NCBI RefSeq assembly: GCF_947242115.1
Contig: NC_074726.1
Span: 6,751,951-6,815,950, forward strand
DNA: 64,000 nucleotides
Direction: 5' to 3'
Source: Biomphalaria glabrata
Lineage: Eukaryota; Mollusca; Gastropoda; Planorbidae
A program made the translations under genes and the position numbers. Shown piece after piece: positions 39,901-50,292 of the stretch (its first letter is position 1; each line of letters begins with the position of its first letter). The notes below the pieces were generated by a model. That model had not been told where the DNA came from, did no database searches, and was given only the letters and a program-made list of their open reading frames with translations.

Positions 39901-42404
39901 TGAGCTAGCACCAGTGTTCAAAATACTTCTCAGGCATCTCTTAACCAGGGCAGAGTACCCAGGGACTGGAAAGAAGTTGACGTCCCTCCCCTACCCACTA
40001 CCACTGACCAGCTTCACATGTGAAATACTAATCAAATAATATGTAGCAACATCATCAACCACTTAGATGAACTTAAAGTCCTGCATACCAAAATGCCTTT
40101 AGGAAATATAAGTCATGTGAAACTCAACTAATGGTGTTGATTAATTGATGAGTTTTCAAAGGGTTTAGATAATAGTGAGCGAATAGATGGGAAGCGTGGT
40201 CGAGAGGCCAAGTGCGCTTAAACTTGGCTTGGCTTGGCTACCTAGAAGGGGGCTCGAGGTTCTACATCCGACTCGGGCAGAGCGCCTAAAGGCAGCACGG
40301 AAATCCAACTCCTAGATACCCCCCCCCACTGGTCCACAATGAGATTGGACCAAAAGTACAATGAGCATGCTATAAGCATGAAAGTAGCACTATATAAAGG
40401 CTATAATAATAATAATAATAATAATCTTATTAGACTTTTCTTAGGCATTCAACAAAGCTCATAACCTTAGCTTGTTTAAAAAAAAATTAAAATACTCTGG
40501 CATTGCCTCAATTTAGGATTTCCTAATAGGAAGAGAACAAATTGTAATAATGAATGGCTCCAAATCAACACCAGTAATAGTTAACTCAAGAAACAGTCTT
40601 AGGCCCACTACTGTTTCTAATTCACATAAGTGACCTACCTAATTGCATTAATTCAGTAACAAAAGTCAGATTGTTTGCAGACGAATGCATAATATAGAAC
40701 AATAAAATCAATACAAGATACTGAAATTTTAAATAAGAATTAGAATTACAGAAATGGAAACCTAATTGGACCATGACTTTCTACCCAATAACAAAAAAAA
40801 ACTAAAAAAAAAAAAAAAAAAAACTACTTATTTCATTCATTGTAAATCTGTTACACATACTAAAAACTCAAAATATCTAGAGAAGTTGAAATAATAAATA
40901 AAAAATCATAAGATACATCCATATAATGAACATATCAATAAATAATCGCATATGTTTACCTTGCCTGCTGGCAAAATCAGAAAAATTAGTATGTTCGAGC
41001 AGCTGACGGTGTCACGGGTTCGATACCCAAATTGATTAATTTAATTTTTTAAAATTTTTTGTAAAAAATATATTATTATATTTTAGGTTTAATAATGAAG
41101 GTATTGTCTTTTTAAACAATATATTTTAAATGTTTTTCTTCTTTTTTTTTTACTAGGGTTAACATCCACAGAGCTTAAGAAAGCTGCAAAACAAATAGAA
41201 TCTTTGTCTGATGGTGTGTCTGTTAAAGGTAATGAGCTATTTTAATTCAAGTAGTTCCCATAACTCTTTCAAAGTAGTTTCCACTTAGTCTTTCTCACGC
41301 ATAATACAGTCATAAAAATCACTAATCCTATATGCATATTATAATGATTACTGCATGAAATAAAATATTTTGACTTTTATTGTTCGAATAAAACTTTGAA
41401 TGGTTTTGGTTATGGGCTACTTTCAGTTGAAGAGTTAAATGATTTTATCAAGAAAGTGTCCAAGAAGACTGGAACGACAGCCGCAATTAATGAATTGCTT
41501 GAAGGTAACAAGAAAAACATAGACAATACTTTTAAAAACCCAACAAAGCCTATACGAAGTGTAATTGTATCAATTAGTTTGGATGACTCATGTAATCTCA
41601 TGTATGTATCAAGACATAATAATACTGCCAGATTAGAAATATTTTTACCAACTGTTTTTGTTTAGATTTACCTTTCTCGGTGAGCTATGATACTATCACT
41701 TGTGTCTGGACCAGTTGGAAAGGGAGAGGGAAGAGGAGGGGTATCTTGGTGAATGTTTACATGATCGTTTTAAAAGGCATAAGAAAATGTTCCCTTAGGG
41801 ATCAAGGGGACTAATTCAACTTATACCACAACATCTGTCATGCACTATTTCTTGCTATTGTTCAAGATACCAGACATGATTATTCATAACCAATTGTTAA
41901 TTAACTATTATAATTACTGTTTTTTTTAATTGATTCTTGTGTTGTTAGGTGATTGAAATAATTGTGTCAAATTTCAGCTTAATCCGAGATTGGGTGTGGT
42001 AGAAATAACGTGTAAATTTTTAGTTTTACCAGACAGACAGACAGACAGAGTGACTTGATATATCCTTTTTTTTAAATAAAAAAACAACAACATTCAACCG
42101 TGAGACTTTGAATATAGATTTAACATTTAGAGTTTATACCCAAATGTCGTTTGTAGTATATTATTTTCCTTGTTTCACTCTCAATGTCTCTCCCACCCCT
42201 CACTTTTCTTTCTTTTTTTCCCCTCTTCACTTTCCTCACTTGTTCTCTTCACGCTTTCTTTTTTAACTACTTTCTTTCTATTCTCTTACTTTCTTTCTTG
42301 CTTCTTTCTCTCTCTCTCTCTCTTGATAAGTGTCTGATATAATAAGTTATAATAAGTTCTTGTTAGTCTACAAAATCAATTAAGTTCCTCTCTCTCTCTC
42401 TCTC

Positions 42405-42458
<54 letters not shown>

Positions 42459-45400
42459 GGGCCGGCCTTAGGCCACTGCGACCGCACCCACACTTTCATA
42501 GGCCTCGCACTAATTCTAGGTGTAAAAGTGAACAAAAGTGTCTAAGGAAAATCGAAAAAAATCAGAACTACGTCAGGTCGTCGTGAAGTGGGCGACTGCT
42601 GTCAATTAAAACAAGAACAGAGCGATACAAAAACTCGTTCGTACCTCACTCGGTCAGACTATATCACCGCCACTCGTTGATCGGGGAACATGAAAAGCAC
42701 CAAGATGCCTGTGTGTAGTCGCTGAATGAACTCTTTATGTTGTGTCTGTTGTATTTATGTGTATTTTTCTGTTGTGTTGTCTTTATATGAGAAAAGAGTC
42801 CTTGTAATCACAATAAATTTCCGTAAGGATCAATAAAGCAGTCTTAGTCTTACTCTTAACTTAGACCTGACAGACTCTACAATCCATGATGTTTAGCTCA
42901 TCTGTTTCCGTGTCAAATGGTGTCGAGGGTGTTATGTGGCCACCACAACAACCAATTGCCTTTATTTTTACCCAACTCATTAGGGTTGAAATATAACGGA
43001 CATCATCTTTAAATACCCTAATTTCTAAGCCCCAGTAAATACTGGGATTCGAACCAGGGACCCCTTGGTTGAGACATAAAATTTTTCTTCCTGTTTTCCT
43101 TGCAGTATTTTAGTAATGTGTAACTGTTGCCATTACATTTTTTTAGATGCTCTGAGTTTTGATGCTGAACTTTTAAATGATTTCCTGGCAATCTGGACAT
43201 TTTTAGCAAAAAGTGGAAAAGAAAAAATTGGTAAGGTTTCTTATTACGTTTTTTTTTTTGGGGGGGGGGGGGGAATTAATTGATATTGATGGATTTCCAG
43301 TATATGTGTTAATATGCTAGTTGCTATTTCCCCTTTTTCACCACAGTGGCGTAGCAAAGTGCCCACATTCCTGACAGTGGTGGTAGGTCGATCCTACGCA
43401 GTTTAGATGATGTTCATTTGAATATTTTAGTTCTTATTTTATTTCTTAAGGTATTCAAAATTTGTATAATGTTTGGAAATCATATAAAGCAACAAGGAAA
43501 TATTTTTCATTACTACTGTCACCTAAAAGAAAGTGATCACAGATTTGTTGTTTAAATTATTGTTATATTTGTCAGGAATAGTCCCATGCTAACAAAACAA
43601 CATTACGTAAAAAAATATAAAAGTTTCTCAGATTTAAATTCCTTTTAATCTTTTTTTAAGCGCCCTTATGGACTCCCATTGGTCTTGTACCCGGGTTCAT
43701 TTTAACCCCTTGCACTATTGTTGCTAAACCAGTATAACGCCTCTCACTTTAAAATAGCTTGTATTAAAATAGTCATATTTACAAAACATTCCTAAAACGA
43801 TTTACTAACAAAAGAGATATGTAATTCGCCAGGGCTAAGATAAATACTTATTGATAGAAACAAATCCGTGTAATATGAAAGTAAAATTAATCAAAATGAA
43901 GTTATTACATAGAGAATCTATTTTTAATGTTTATAAAAGTAGTCGTTTTTGTAAAAGTTGCTATTATACTGCAAAAGTACCATTATATTTCAGCGTCATC
44001 TCAGCCTGTTGACCTTACCATTGCTGGCATCGGTAAAATCTCTGTTGCCGTTCAACAGCTTTTAGCAGACATTGGTAAGCATTTCTACTCCAATAAATAT
44101 GTCTACAGTTATTGTGCACAAAAGTCAATTTCATTTTAATCATACTGCTAACAAAACCATGGTCGCCCAGAACAGAACTTTTTTTTAGGGGTTCTAGGTG
44201 ACCTGCCCAACGTAATCTGTTCTTTTTTTTATTTCTATCACTATCTAGGGGGTGTTCGTATCATTTGTTAATTTTTGTAGCGTCCACATCTCACTTGCAT
44301 ACCATGGATGGCTGCCTGGTCGTGCGGTTTGCGCGCTGGACTGTCGTTGAGATTTATCGATGGTCCCCTGCCCGCTGCCATCCCCCGTCGTCCGGCGGGA
44401 GGTTTGGATTAGGAAGTCAATTATCTTTAAATCTGAAGGTCCTGCTGGTCGAGATGATTTTTCCAGTTGTGGCTAAGCCGTAGCAGTGTCAGAGCTGACT
44501 TTACCCAATAAGGAAATGTCAGAGGTGTCTTTACCCAATAAGGAAATGTCAGAGGTGTCTTTATCCAGTAAGGCAATGTCATCTGTATATCAAAATATTG
44601 AACAGGTTGACTGTACACCGTTTCTGATGACCTCTGACCTATGTTTTCTCTTCTGAAGTTGTTCCCCTTATGTTTATATTTGCATTCCTTAATTTTTTTT
44701 TAATCTCCAATTATCGTAAATGTGCTCCCTTTGCAGATTGTGTTTCATTGAGCTGCTTATCGTCAGCTTGGTAGTACCGAGAGGAAATAACATAGAAGAA
44801 GTATTAGACTTTCTCCATATGACTTCAAATTCTTTTAACAAACAAATATGCAACTAACTTGAGGTTATAAAGTAATCAACTGTTACGCTTTGAGATATTT
44901 TTTTGAAATTTTTGCTGAATTCTTTTTGATTTAGTTGGCAACAGAGGGGAAGAGGGTATCTGGGAGAAGGTTTCCATGCTGTCTTTAAGCACTCAGCAGA
45001 AATAACTCAGCTCGAGGTATCAGCTAAATAGACTATTTCTTAGAAAACTCATAAGCAGCTACCATTTCTTGTAGAGTGATCTCATTGAATATGCCTTTAA
45101 AACATATTTAGCAAAACGAAAACGGTCCCCATAAAACCTCAGGTCTACACTTGGTCTTGGCGAAGTAGTCGGCTCCTCCCATTAACCTTCATTAAGGCAT
45201 GAGTAGATAGATTTAATTAAAACTTCTTCATTCCACTTTCAGTCAAGATGTTTCTGGGTCATCTGTCGTTACCGAGAAGTACATTGAAGCCCAATTCATC
45301 AATCTTATTTTCTTTTACATTTACCTTTACCAATCTCTTAGTCTGTTGGACAGTTGGGGCACCATGCAAGATTTGTCGACTGTCTTTCTCCATTCCTCTC

Positions 45401-46963
45401 TGTCTTTTGATTTAGATAGAACCTCTTTCAATGGAAGGACCGTCCATTCTATTATGCTGTCTTCACATCGCTTTCTTCTTTCCTGGCACTGTTTAATGAA
45501 AAAAGGGGGGAGGGGTCTTTGCGAGCCCCGAAGACCTTGTAATATGGGTTATGACCATAGATTTTTAGCTTGCTTTTGTTTTTAAGATAGTTAGCAGGTC
45601 ATCGTGGGATCCAATCGCTTCAGTAACATTTTCTCTTGGTTTGTGAAAATATCTCCGAGGAAGGCTATTTGAAACTACAGTAGTGACCTAGTTTAGTTAG
45701 AGATTACATTAATTTGTAAATAAATGTATTGGCTAGTTTAGACTGGTTGGTGGAATATTCTTGAATTTGCACAGCACATAAGATCCTAGCCAGGACACCA
45801 CTGACACTAGTCAGCTTTTCACCTCCAATACTGATGCTCCTTAGCCCTGTTGGCTATTGGTCATAATTTGTTGTTTGTTTTCCACATTTATTTGCATAAC
45901 ACATGCTGCGGAAGTCTTGTCTATGCGGCGACGCATCGCCAAGTAGGCCTAAGTTCTTCTTCTGTCCCTGCTAGGCCGTCAATGTCATCCGCGAAGCTCA
46001 ATTTGGTAATTCTTCTTCTTCTAATGCTTACAGTACCTTCATAGCCCTCGAGAGCATCTTCCATTATTCTTTCAAGGAAGATATATTGAAGAGTGTTGGT
46101 GACAGTAGGCAGCCTTGTCTTACTCCAACTGTGGTTTTGAACCAGTCCCCAATATTATTGTTAAAGTACACCGCACTGGTGGCTTCCTTGTAGATGTTCT
46201 TGATAACTTAAATTATGTTTTTATTTATGTTGTACTTTTCCATTGTCGCCCAGATTGCCCCATGCCATACTTGGTCGAAAGCTTTCTTAAATCAATCTTA
46301 TTACTTTTATTTAAAATTGTGAATTTTAATGTTCATTTTTATTTATTTTTATTTTAGTCAGGGATGTAAAATATACTGAGAAAGAAAATAGTACTGGGGC
46401 TGCAACAAAAGAGGAAGATGTGATACTTCAGTATGACCAGGTTGGAGATACAAAGGAAGAAAGAGAAATGGTAAAACTTTGTTTTAATGTCTTTTTTGTT
46501 TCTTTCCAAATAGACTTTAAACAAAATATATCAGGCTTCTCAAACCAGCTGCTTTACGTTTGCCTTTTGATGACCAGACCAACAAGTAAATCTAAACTTT
46601 CGTTAATAAATGTGTAAAAAAAATTTTTTTTTTAGTCCTATGCTTGGTACCTACCAATCGGAGGCCCTAAGCGTCAAGCTAGTTTGCCAATGCCAAAGGC
46701 ATGTATTTAGCAGTCATAATGAATGTGTATGTGTGTGAGTGATTGCTGTTCGAATTTGTTCATCCATATTGTTTTTGTAAAGTAGTTACGCTGAGGTTGT
46801 CAATTATAGTCAAACTGAATTTCCATTTGATTGGATCAATAAAATTATCTTATCTTAAATTGTATGCTGTTTTTCTCTTCTCTAGGCTCCAGCCAAACAG
46901 ATGGAAAAAAGACGTGTACGAATTAGATGTGGCTGGTGGTCACGCTGTGTTATCAATGGTTAA
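33935..46963 (+). CDS. Secreted helical protein with Cys-pair basic tail, 8 exons, 214 residues (unrecognised)
   Basis: Exons: 33935-33973, 39538-39637, 41157-41228, 41427-41504, 43147-43230, 43994-44074, 46358-46470, 46886-46963, total 645 nt. All splice sites are AG/GT and the phases run 0,1,1,1,1,1,0. Exon 1 encodes the signal peptide MASLLIFISALAL. Exons 3-6 (72, 78, 84 and 81 nt) are all phase 1-1, so any can be skipped or duplicated without a frameshift. Each encodes roughly one amphipathic helix, for example TELKKAAKQIESLSDG and VEELNDFIKKVSKK. Exon 7 is acidic. Exon 8 ends MEKRRVRIRCGWWSRCVING. C204 and C210 are the only cysteines in the protein, KRR (197-199) is a possible convertase site, and the terminal Gly could donate an amide. 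I know no family for it. A peptide precursor or a secreted effector is inference. Confidence 0.75.
34343..37658 (+). mobile_element. Full-length RTE-type (craniofacial-development-protein-2-like) LINE
   Basis: A 3316-bp non-LTR element with a 5' UTR, one long open frame and a short 3' end of ATGG repeats, as known for RTE-clade LINEs. It is flanked by identical 14-bp duplications AAAGTTTCCCTTTC at 34329-34342 and 37659-37672. The target was the tail of a SINE on the minus strand, which resumes at 37659. It lies in intron 1 of the secreted helical protein gene, in the same orientation. The perfect duplication and open frame suggest a recent insertion. Confidence 0.9.
34581..37637 (+). CDS. LINE ORF: AP-like endonuclease and reverse transcriptase, about 1018 codons open
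   Basis: The frame is open from after a TAA at 34578-34580 to the TAG at 37635-37637. The endonuclease starts near FATWNVLSLYRAG, with the catalytic-type Glu in LQEIRW, GDFNAKIGKE, and the C-terminal IDHILID and DSGHLLV. The reverse transcriptase shows CCNYRGISLLN, motif A FIDYKMAYD, motif B GLRQGDALSC, motif C YADD and FKYLGSTI. The tail RLRWAGHLERM with WIDDVEADLKQLG is usual for this clade. No in-frame ATG precedes the endonuclease; the first in-frame Met is at 34749, inside it. Either a non-AUG start is used or a small 5' change has removed the start. No stop or frameshift is visible in the catalytic domains. Confidence 0.9.
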   Translation, partial: QLCHIKNTVTKANTHKKTRTDLNGKRPRPGKGHDFCFATWNVLSLYRAGALAQLTEMLKKYRIPLAALQEIRWKDSDILRTKEYTIFYSGGSTNNLGTGFAVKKEMVGNVIGFKPVSDRLCSLRLKGKFFNISFINVHAPTEDADDNTKEAFYDGLERIYDEAPKHDIKIVLGDFNAKIGKEPAFRPIIGKESLHEETNNNGIRLVDFASGKGMSISSTKFQHKNIHKVTWISPDGNTQNQIDHILIDKRHGSDILDVRSFREANADSGHLLVKAKFRQRISTIHNYQRKRAQQYDSQKLTKDPLVAETYRMALQTQLTTLEKDCENNINEHWEIIKHAIKRTAEEVVGFKQKNEKIGWYDDECRQTIEEKNNARMIMLQRETRNTRQQYNEARRRATKVVRKKKREWEKSKITKIEELAKEGDMRGMYMKIKDEKNGFQARSHMFENKDGQLITENSRVIERWAEYFEEILNTTEDGDNGEYELPHGGPDPFVNPPTLIETSEIIRTMKNQKAPGEDQITAELIKYGGKDLHSQIHRLISRIWEEEVIPTEWETALITPIHKKGSKLKCCNYRGISLLNVTYKILSRLITKRLGKYSEEILGDYQCGFRPNKSTTDHIFTLRCILEKCHEYNIPIHQLFIDYKMAYDSIRRKYLYDTLQDFGIPNKLTRLIHMTLNNSKSKVIIQGEHSREFRIKRGLRQGDALSCMLFNLTLERVIRNIHINTRGTITNYFRRENMGPQPTGTIYSQPLQYLAYADDIALLGKETFDIARAFIQLEEASRPAGLEVNDSKTKYITMTRDNQTEGQNIKIKDHEFENVQTFKYLGSTINFKNDLLTEIKERIAAGNRAFYSTHHLLKSKMISSKTKKIIYKTIIRPAAMYGSETWTPTKTSENLLNTWERKILRKIYGAIQDETGWRTRTNHELYQLYEDPPIVNEIKKNRLRWAGHLERMSDNRGAKIVYRQKPKGRRLKGRPRMRWIDDVEADLKQLGVRAWRRKAQERSEWKDVLKQARALHGL
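37659..37880 (-). mobile_element. SINE family A, copy 6, split by the RTE LINE
   Basis: Minus-strand copy from TCAGACCTTGTGGTC to GGATTCGAACCC. The 14 bp at its 3' tail are the target duplication of the LINE at 34343-37658, so the SINE is older. Confidence 0.75.
37916..38035 (+). mobile_element. SINE family C, copy 2
   Basis: ACTGTGGTATGCGAGCTGGA, a Cys-rich GCCCGCCGCCATATCCCG stretch and GAAAGGTTTGGACTAGGAAG. Confidence 0.5.
38281..39261. mobile_element. hAT-type MITE inside the Helitron
   Basis: Ends CAGGGCCG and CGGTCCTG. The flanks CTAAATAG (38273-38280) and CAAAATAG (39262-39269) form an 8-bp duplication with one mismatch. It is interrupted by a LINE at 38737-39251. A truncated relative starts at 42457 (CAGGGCCGGCC). 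Confidence 0.75.
38737..39251 (-). mobile_element. I-type (Nimbus-like) LINE 3' fragment, copy 3, with target duplication
   Basis: Flanked by identical GCCGGTCCTGCA at 38725-38736 and 39252-39263. The minus strand encodes FDSRCPHCGEEEETVPHILF and [18 protein letters not shown], ending [10 protein letters not shown]. The 3' tail is a TGATGATGA repeat. It is 5'-truncated. Confidence 0.85.
39660..40990 (+). mobile_element. Decayed CR1/Jockey-like LINE with nested SINE
   Basis: Broken frames read VTKDKDILHNLKQV, SRPGGIPGRLLKELSNELAP, then after the SINE at 40186-40430 IGREQIVIMNGSKSTPV and VRLFADE-like sequence. These are RT pieces. There are many stops. It lies in intron 2 of the secreted helical protein gene. 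Confidence 0.7.
40186..40430 (+). mobile_element. SINE family B, copy 3
   Basis: GGGAAGCGTGGTCGAGAGGC to AGCACTATATAAAGGC with a TAA-repeat tail, inserted in the decayed LINE around it. Confidence 0.7.
41555..42075 (+). repeat. Dispersed repeat, full-length copy
   Basis: From GTAATTGTATCAATTAGTTT through CTATCACTTGTGTCTGGACC to GGTGTGGTAGAAATAACGTG and the GACAGACAGACAGA end. It begins 50 bp after exon 4 of the secreted helical protein gene. Confidence 0.65.
42397..42456. repeat. (TC)n(TA)n microsatellite
   Basis: A TC run followed by about 25 TA units. A MITE-like end CAGGGCCGGCC follows directly. Confidence 0.9.
42896..43078 (-). mobile_element. SINE family A, copy 7
   Basis: Minus-strand copy including GGATTCGAACCAGGGACCCC (B-box side) and TTATGTGGCCACCACAACAA. 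Confidence 0.6.
44305..44440 (+). mobile_element. SINE family C, copy 3
   Basis: GGCTGCCTGGTCGTGCGGTT and CGGCGGGAGGTTTGGATTAG. It is the best preserved copy of the family here. Confidence 0.6.
44485..44590. repeat. 33-bp tandem repeat, about 3 copies
   Basis: Units of TGTCAGAGGTGTCTTTACCC and AATAAGGAAA in intron 6 of the secreted helical protein gene. Confidence 0.75.
45335..46315 (-). mobile_element. RTE-like LINE, partly deleted
   Basis: Minus-strand RT pieces FKKAFDQVWHGAIWATMEKY, TTVGVRQGCLLSPTLFNIF and LSFADDIDGLAG (46310-45950), then a C-terminal tail at 45570-45335. The order and orientation fit one copy that has lost its middle. It is in intron 6 of the secreted helical protein gene. 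Confidence 0.7.
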
Positions 46964-46995
46964 ATTTATTGATTTATTCCTGTTCCAATTTGATT

Positions 46996-47001
46996 AATAA
47001 A
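46996..47001 (+). terminator. Poly(A) signal of the secreted helical protein gene
   Basis: AATAAA 33 nt after the TAA stop at 46961-46963, in a short AT-rich 3' UTR. Confidence 0.6.
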
Positions 47002-50000
47002 TTCTTTTCGAAGCTTACTGTTCTTCAGTGTTGTGTGTTGATCCAGGCATAGTTTTGTTACCAATGGAAGCAAACCCATTTAGTCTAGTGTTAGTTAATA
47101 GCTCAACCAAATAAAATCATTCTAATGAAGTAGGTCAATGATAACCTATATTTAAAATAGGGTCTGTGATACAAGTATCTTTTTCGAGTAGCTCAATTAA
47201 ATTTTAACGACTTATAATTAAGTATAACTTATTGGTTTATTTTTTTTAAATTGATTCTTGTGTTGTCAGGTAAAAGAAATAATTGTGCAAAATTTCAGCT
47301 TGATCCAAGTTTTGGTGTCTGAGAAATAATGGGTACAAACTTTTAATATAAGCTTTGTAAAACAAATATTTAAAAAAATGAACATATCCATGACTAATAT
47401 TCTACTTTAAATTATTTGCACATATTCAAAAGATGGTCCATGTTGATATTGGACTAGTCCTAAATAAAAAATAGTACACATTTTCAGGTATTATACATAT
47501 AATAAAAATAAATCCTTGTCAAACTGTTTGAATTGGATTTTTTCTGATTTTCAATGATTTTTATGCAACATACCTCACACATAAATAGCGGTCTGGTTGT
47601 GTGGTATATACATTGGACTGACAACTAATTAGTCCACCGTATACATTCATTAGTTGCTAACCCCTGCCATCCTGCACTGACCTACAAAAGGTTTGGGCTA
47701 GGACATAGGTGGTAACAATATTTCTGAAGAATGTCCAAAACTTTAAAAAATTAAAATAAATAAATAACTTTTTTTCTCATTGATAAAGTAACATTAAATT
47801 TTATTTTTCTCATAATATGGCGCAGGTTAAGAAATGATTGTACAAACAAATGGTACACATTATTATCTATGCAATAAACAAGACATTGTTGAATATTTGC
47901 CAGTTTATTTACAGTGGAAAAACAACTGCTATATATATTTAGCATATATATATATATATATATATGTATTTATAATTTTGTTTCAAAATGAGAACTGTGT
48001 ACATATAGGTATTTCAACTTAAGTCATTTTTCTTTGAAAGCAATACCTTATTTATAAAATCAGTCTACATCAAGGCATCATCCAGAGCTGTAGTTTGAAG
48101 AATTTCACAACCTGGGATATGGAAATACCCAATGCCAAAAAAAAACCTTGGACACAACGGAAAAACACTACAGACAAAAATAGAGCTTTTATCCAGCATT
48201 CAAAACATTGAAATTATCTGGGACGACTGGGACTTTATATTAGAATGTAATTGTTATATACACCTATGTAGTGATTTTCTACATTTGAATGTCATTGTTT
48301 CATTTGTATGGTTGAAAAGAAATGTAATCCTCTGTATATTAACACAAATAAATTCTAAAAATATTGAAAAAAAATAATTATTTAACCGCTCTTCATTTTT
48401 TAAAAATAAATTCCAAATGATTTCCCAGTGTAATAAAAGTCTTTTGTATTAACTTGAAATGTCATCCAATGATGAAATAAAATTGGCTAATGGCTAGGTA
48501 AATAAAAAGTAACCAATGAACAACTTTCAATGCAAAAATAACATTTTCATTACAATGTCATTGAACTTAATGCTATTATACCAATGGTCTAGTACTGTTT
48601 TGTTGTAATGATCATGTTTACTAAACATACATTTTTTCTTTTAGGATTACGAATGGAATTGATATTAAACAAACACCTCTGTTATATTGTGATTATTCTG
48701 AAGTAGAAAAATGCTTCTGAATTAACTTATGAACAGCCTATATAAATGGTAATATCAAAAACACTTGCATATAAAATCTTAGTTAATTAAATGTTTTTTT
48801 GAAATTAGTTTAATGGGATAAATAAATGTACTTAAGATCTGATGAGCAAGATATAGTTGAACTCTTTTATCTACCCAAGAACATCTTGAAGACAGAGAAA
48901 GAATAAACACTGTCAAAATGAGACCATATTCATGATACAACCAAACAATGGCATGAAGGAATCACTCTGGCAACTACCAGAGAAGAAAATACACATTTTT
49001 AAGGACGACAATAAACCAAAATTGAATTTTTTTCACAGCCAAACTGGGCACCAGATTATTATTAATCATAATAATCAATCATGAAAAGAAAATCACAGGG
49101 AAATGTATTCCCAAGTAGCAAAATAGGAAAGACAAAAGATGTGAAACAAAAAATGGATTCTGCTGAAGTAAACTGATTCACTAGAAAGTGTACAGCATTG
49201 TGTTGACAATAATACTGACAGACAAAAAACACAATTATGAACACAAACACATTTCTTACAGAGGTAATGCTGAATGAGAGAACTTAAGTTATTTCTCCTG
49301 ATTTCTGATGTTTATTTATGTTAATATATAGGTGATGGTTGGCTTATATGTTGTGATGCTAAACTAAAAGGCCTTGTTCAGGTTTCAAACCGGTCTAGCT
49401 TCATGTGATGTGGATGCTTTAATTCCTTTGTAAAAACACCCACAGGTGTATTAGCTAATGAAATTTCTAAATTCCTAGTAAAGAAATAGACTCAACTAGG
49501 ATTAGAAGTAGTCAATATTGATTCATGACCCATTTTCTGTATCACTGTGCCAACATTTAGAATCACATCTGCATGAGTCGAGGAGGCAGGTAATTAAGTT
49601 AGCCACACAGTACCATGATTTAAAAAAAAATATGTGACATCTAATTTCTTATAAAAATTTCAGCAACTATGATAATAGATTTAACATACAGTATAAAATA
49701 CAAAATATTTAGATACATCTCTAATAAAATAGAAAATTTATTCAATTATATACTATGTGCTGAGTATAGGAAATGTTCTTATTTTAAGATACTTCTCTTT
49801 CTTCTATAATTGTTATCAAAATATGTACATAATATCCTTTCAATACAGGCATATTCTACAGACAAGTTATATCGGCTCAACACAAGCTATGTATATAGAC
49901 ATAGAATTATTGTATAAGATAAATATATTACACCCTCAATGCTCCTGAGGACAGGAAAGACATATGCAAAGATTTGTGTACACTATGGAGCTTACTGCTG

Positions 50001-50292
50001 TGATAAAGTTGGCGACATGTATCTTTTTTTTCTTCTTTTACAAGCATAGTGGACAATATTATTCCAGGCAATCTTTTGAGATCCACAGTACAGAATGAAT
50101 GGGAAACCCTTGAATTTAAATTCACTTTTCTAGTGAATATTCCAGATTCACTTAAGAGGTTTCCAATAATGTGTCAACTTTGAGAGAGTTTCTCTGGTTG
50201 TCTTGCATAACTGTATGCTTGTAGTTGAAACATGCTCTGGGTTGACACAGACGTTCAGGACAGTCCTGCGCACTGGTCGATGTCCACGCAGC
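47002..50292. other. Gene-poor convergent region
   Basis: About 3.3 kb between the 3' ends of the secreted helical protein and supervillin genes. Apart from a dispersed repeat end (47225-47365), SINE C copy 4 and a short TA run near 47945, I see no coding signal. Part may be supervillin 3' UTR. Short open frames here are AT-rich noise. Confidence 0.5.
47588..47745 (+). mobile_element. SINE family C, copy 4 (diverged)
   Basis: GCGGTCTGGTTGTGTGGTAT, then AAAGGTTTGGGCTAGGACAT. Confidence 0.45.

Noticed and set aside
47751-49948. Several 60-80-residue frames in the convergent region
   Set aside because: AT-rich chance frames with no splice logic, signal peptide or recognisable motif.
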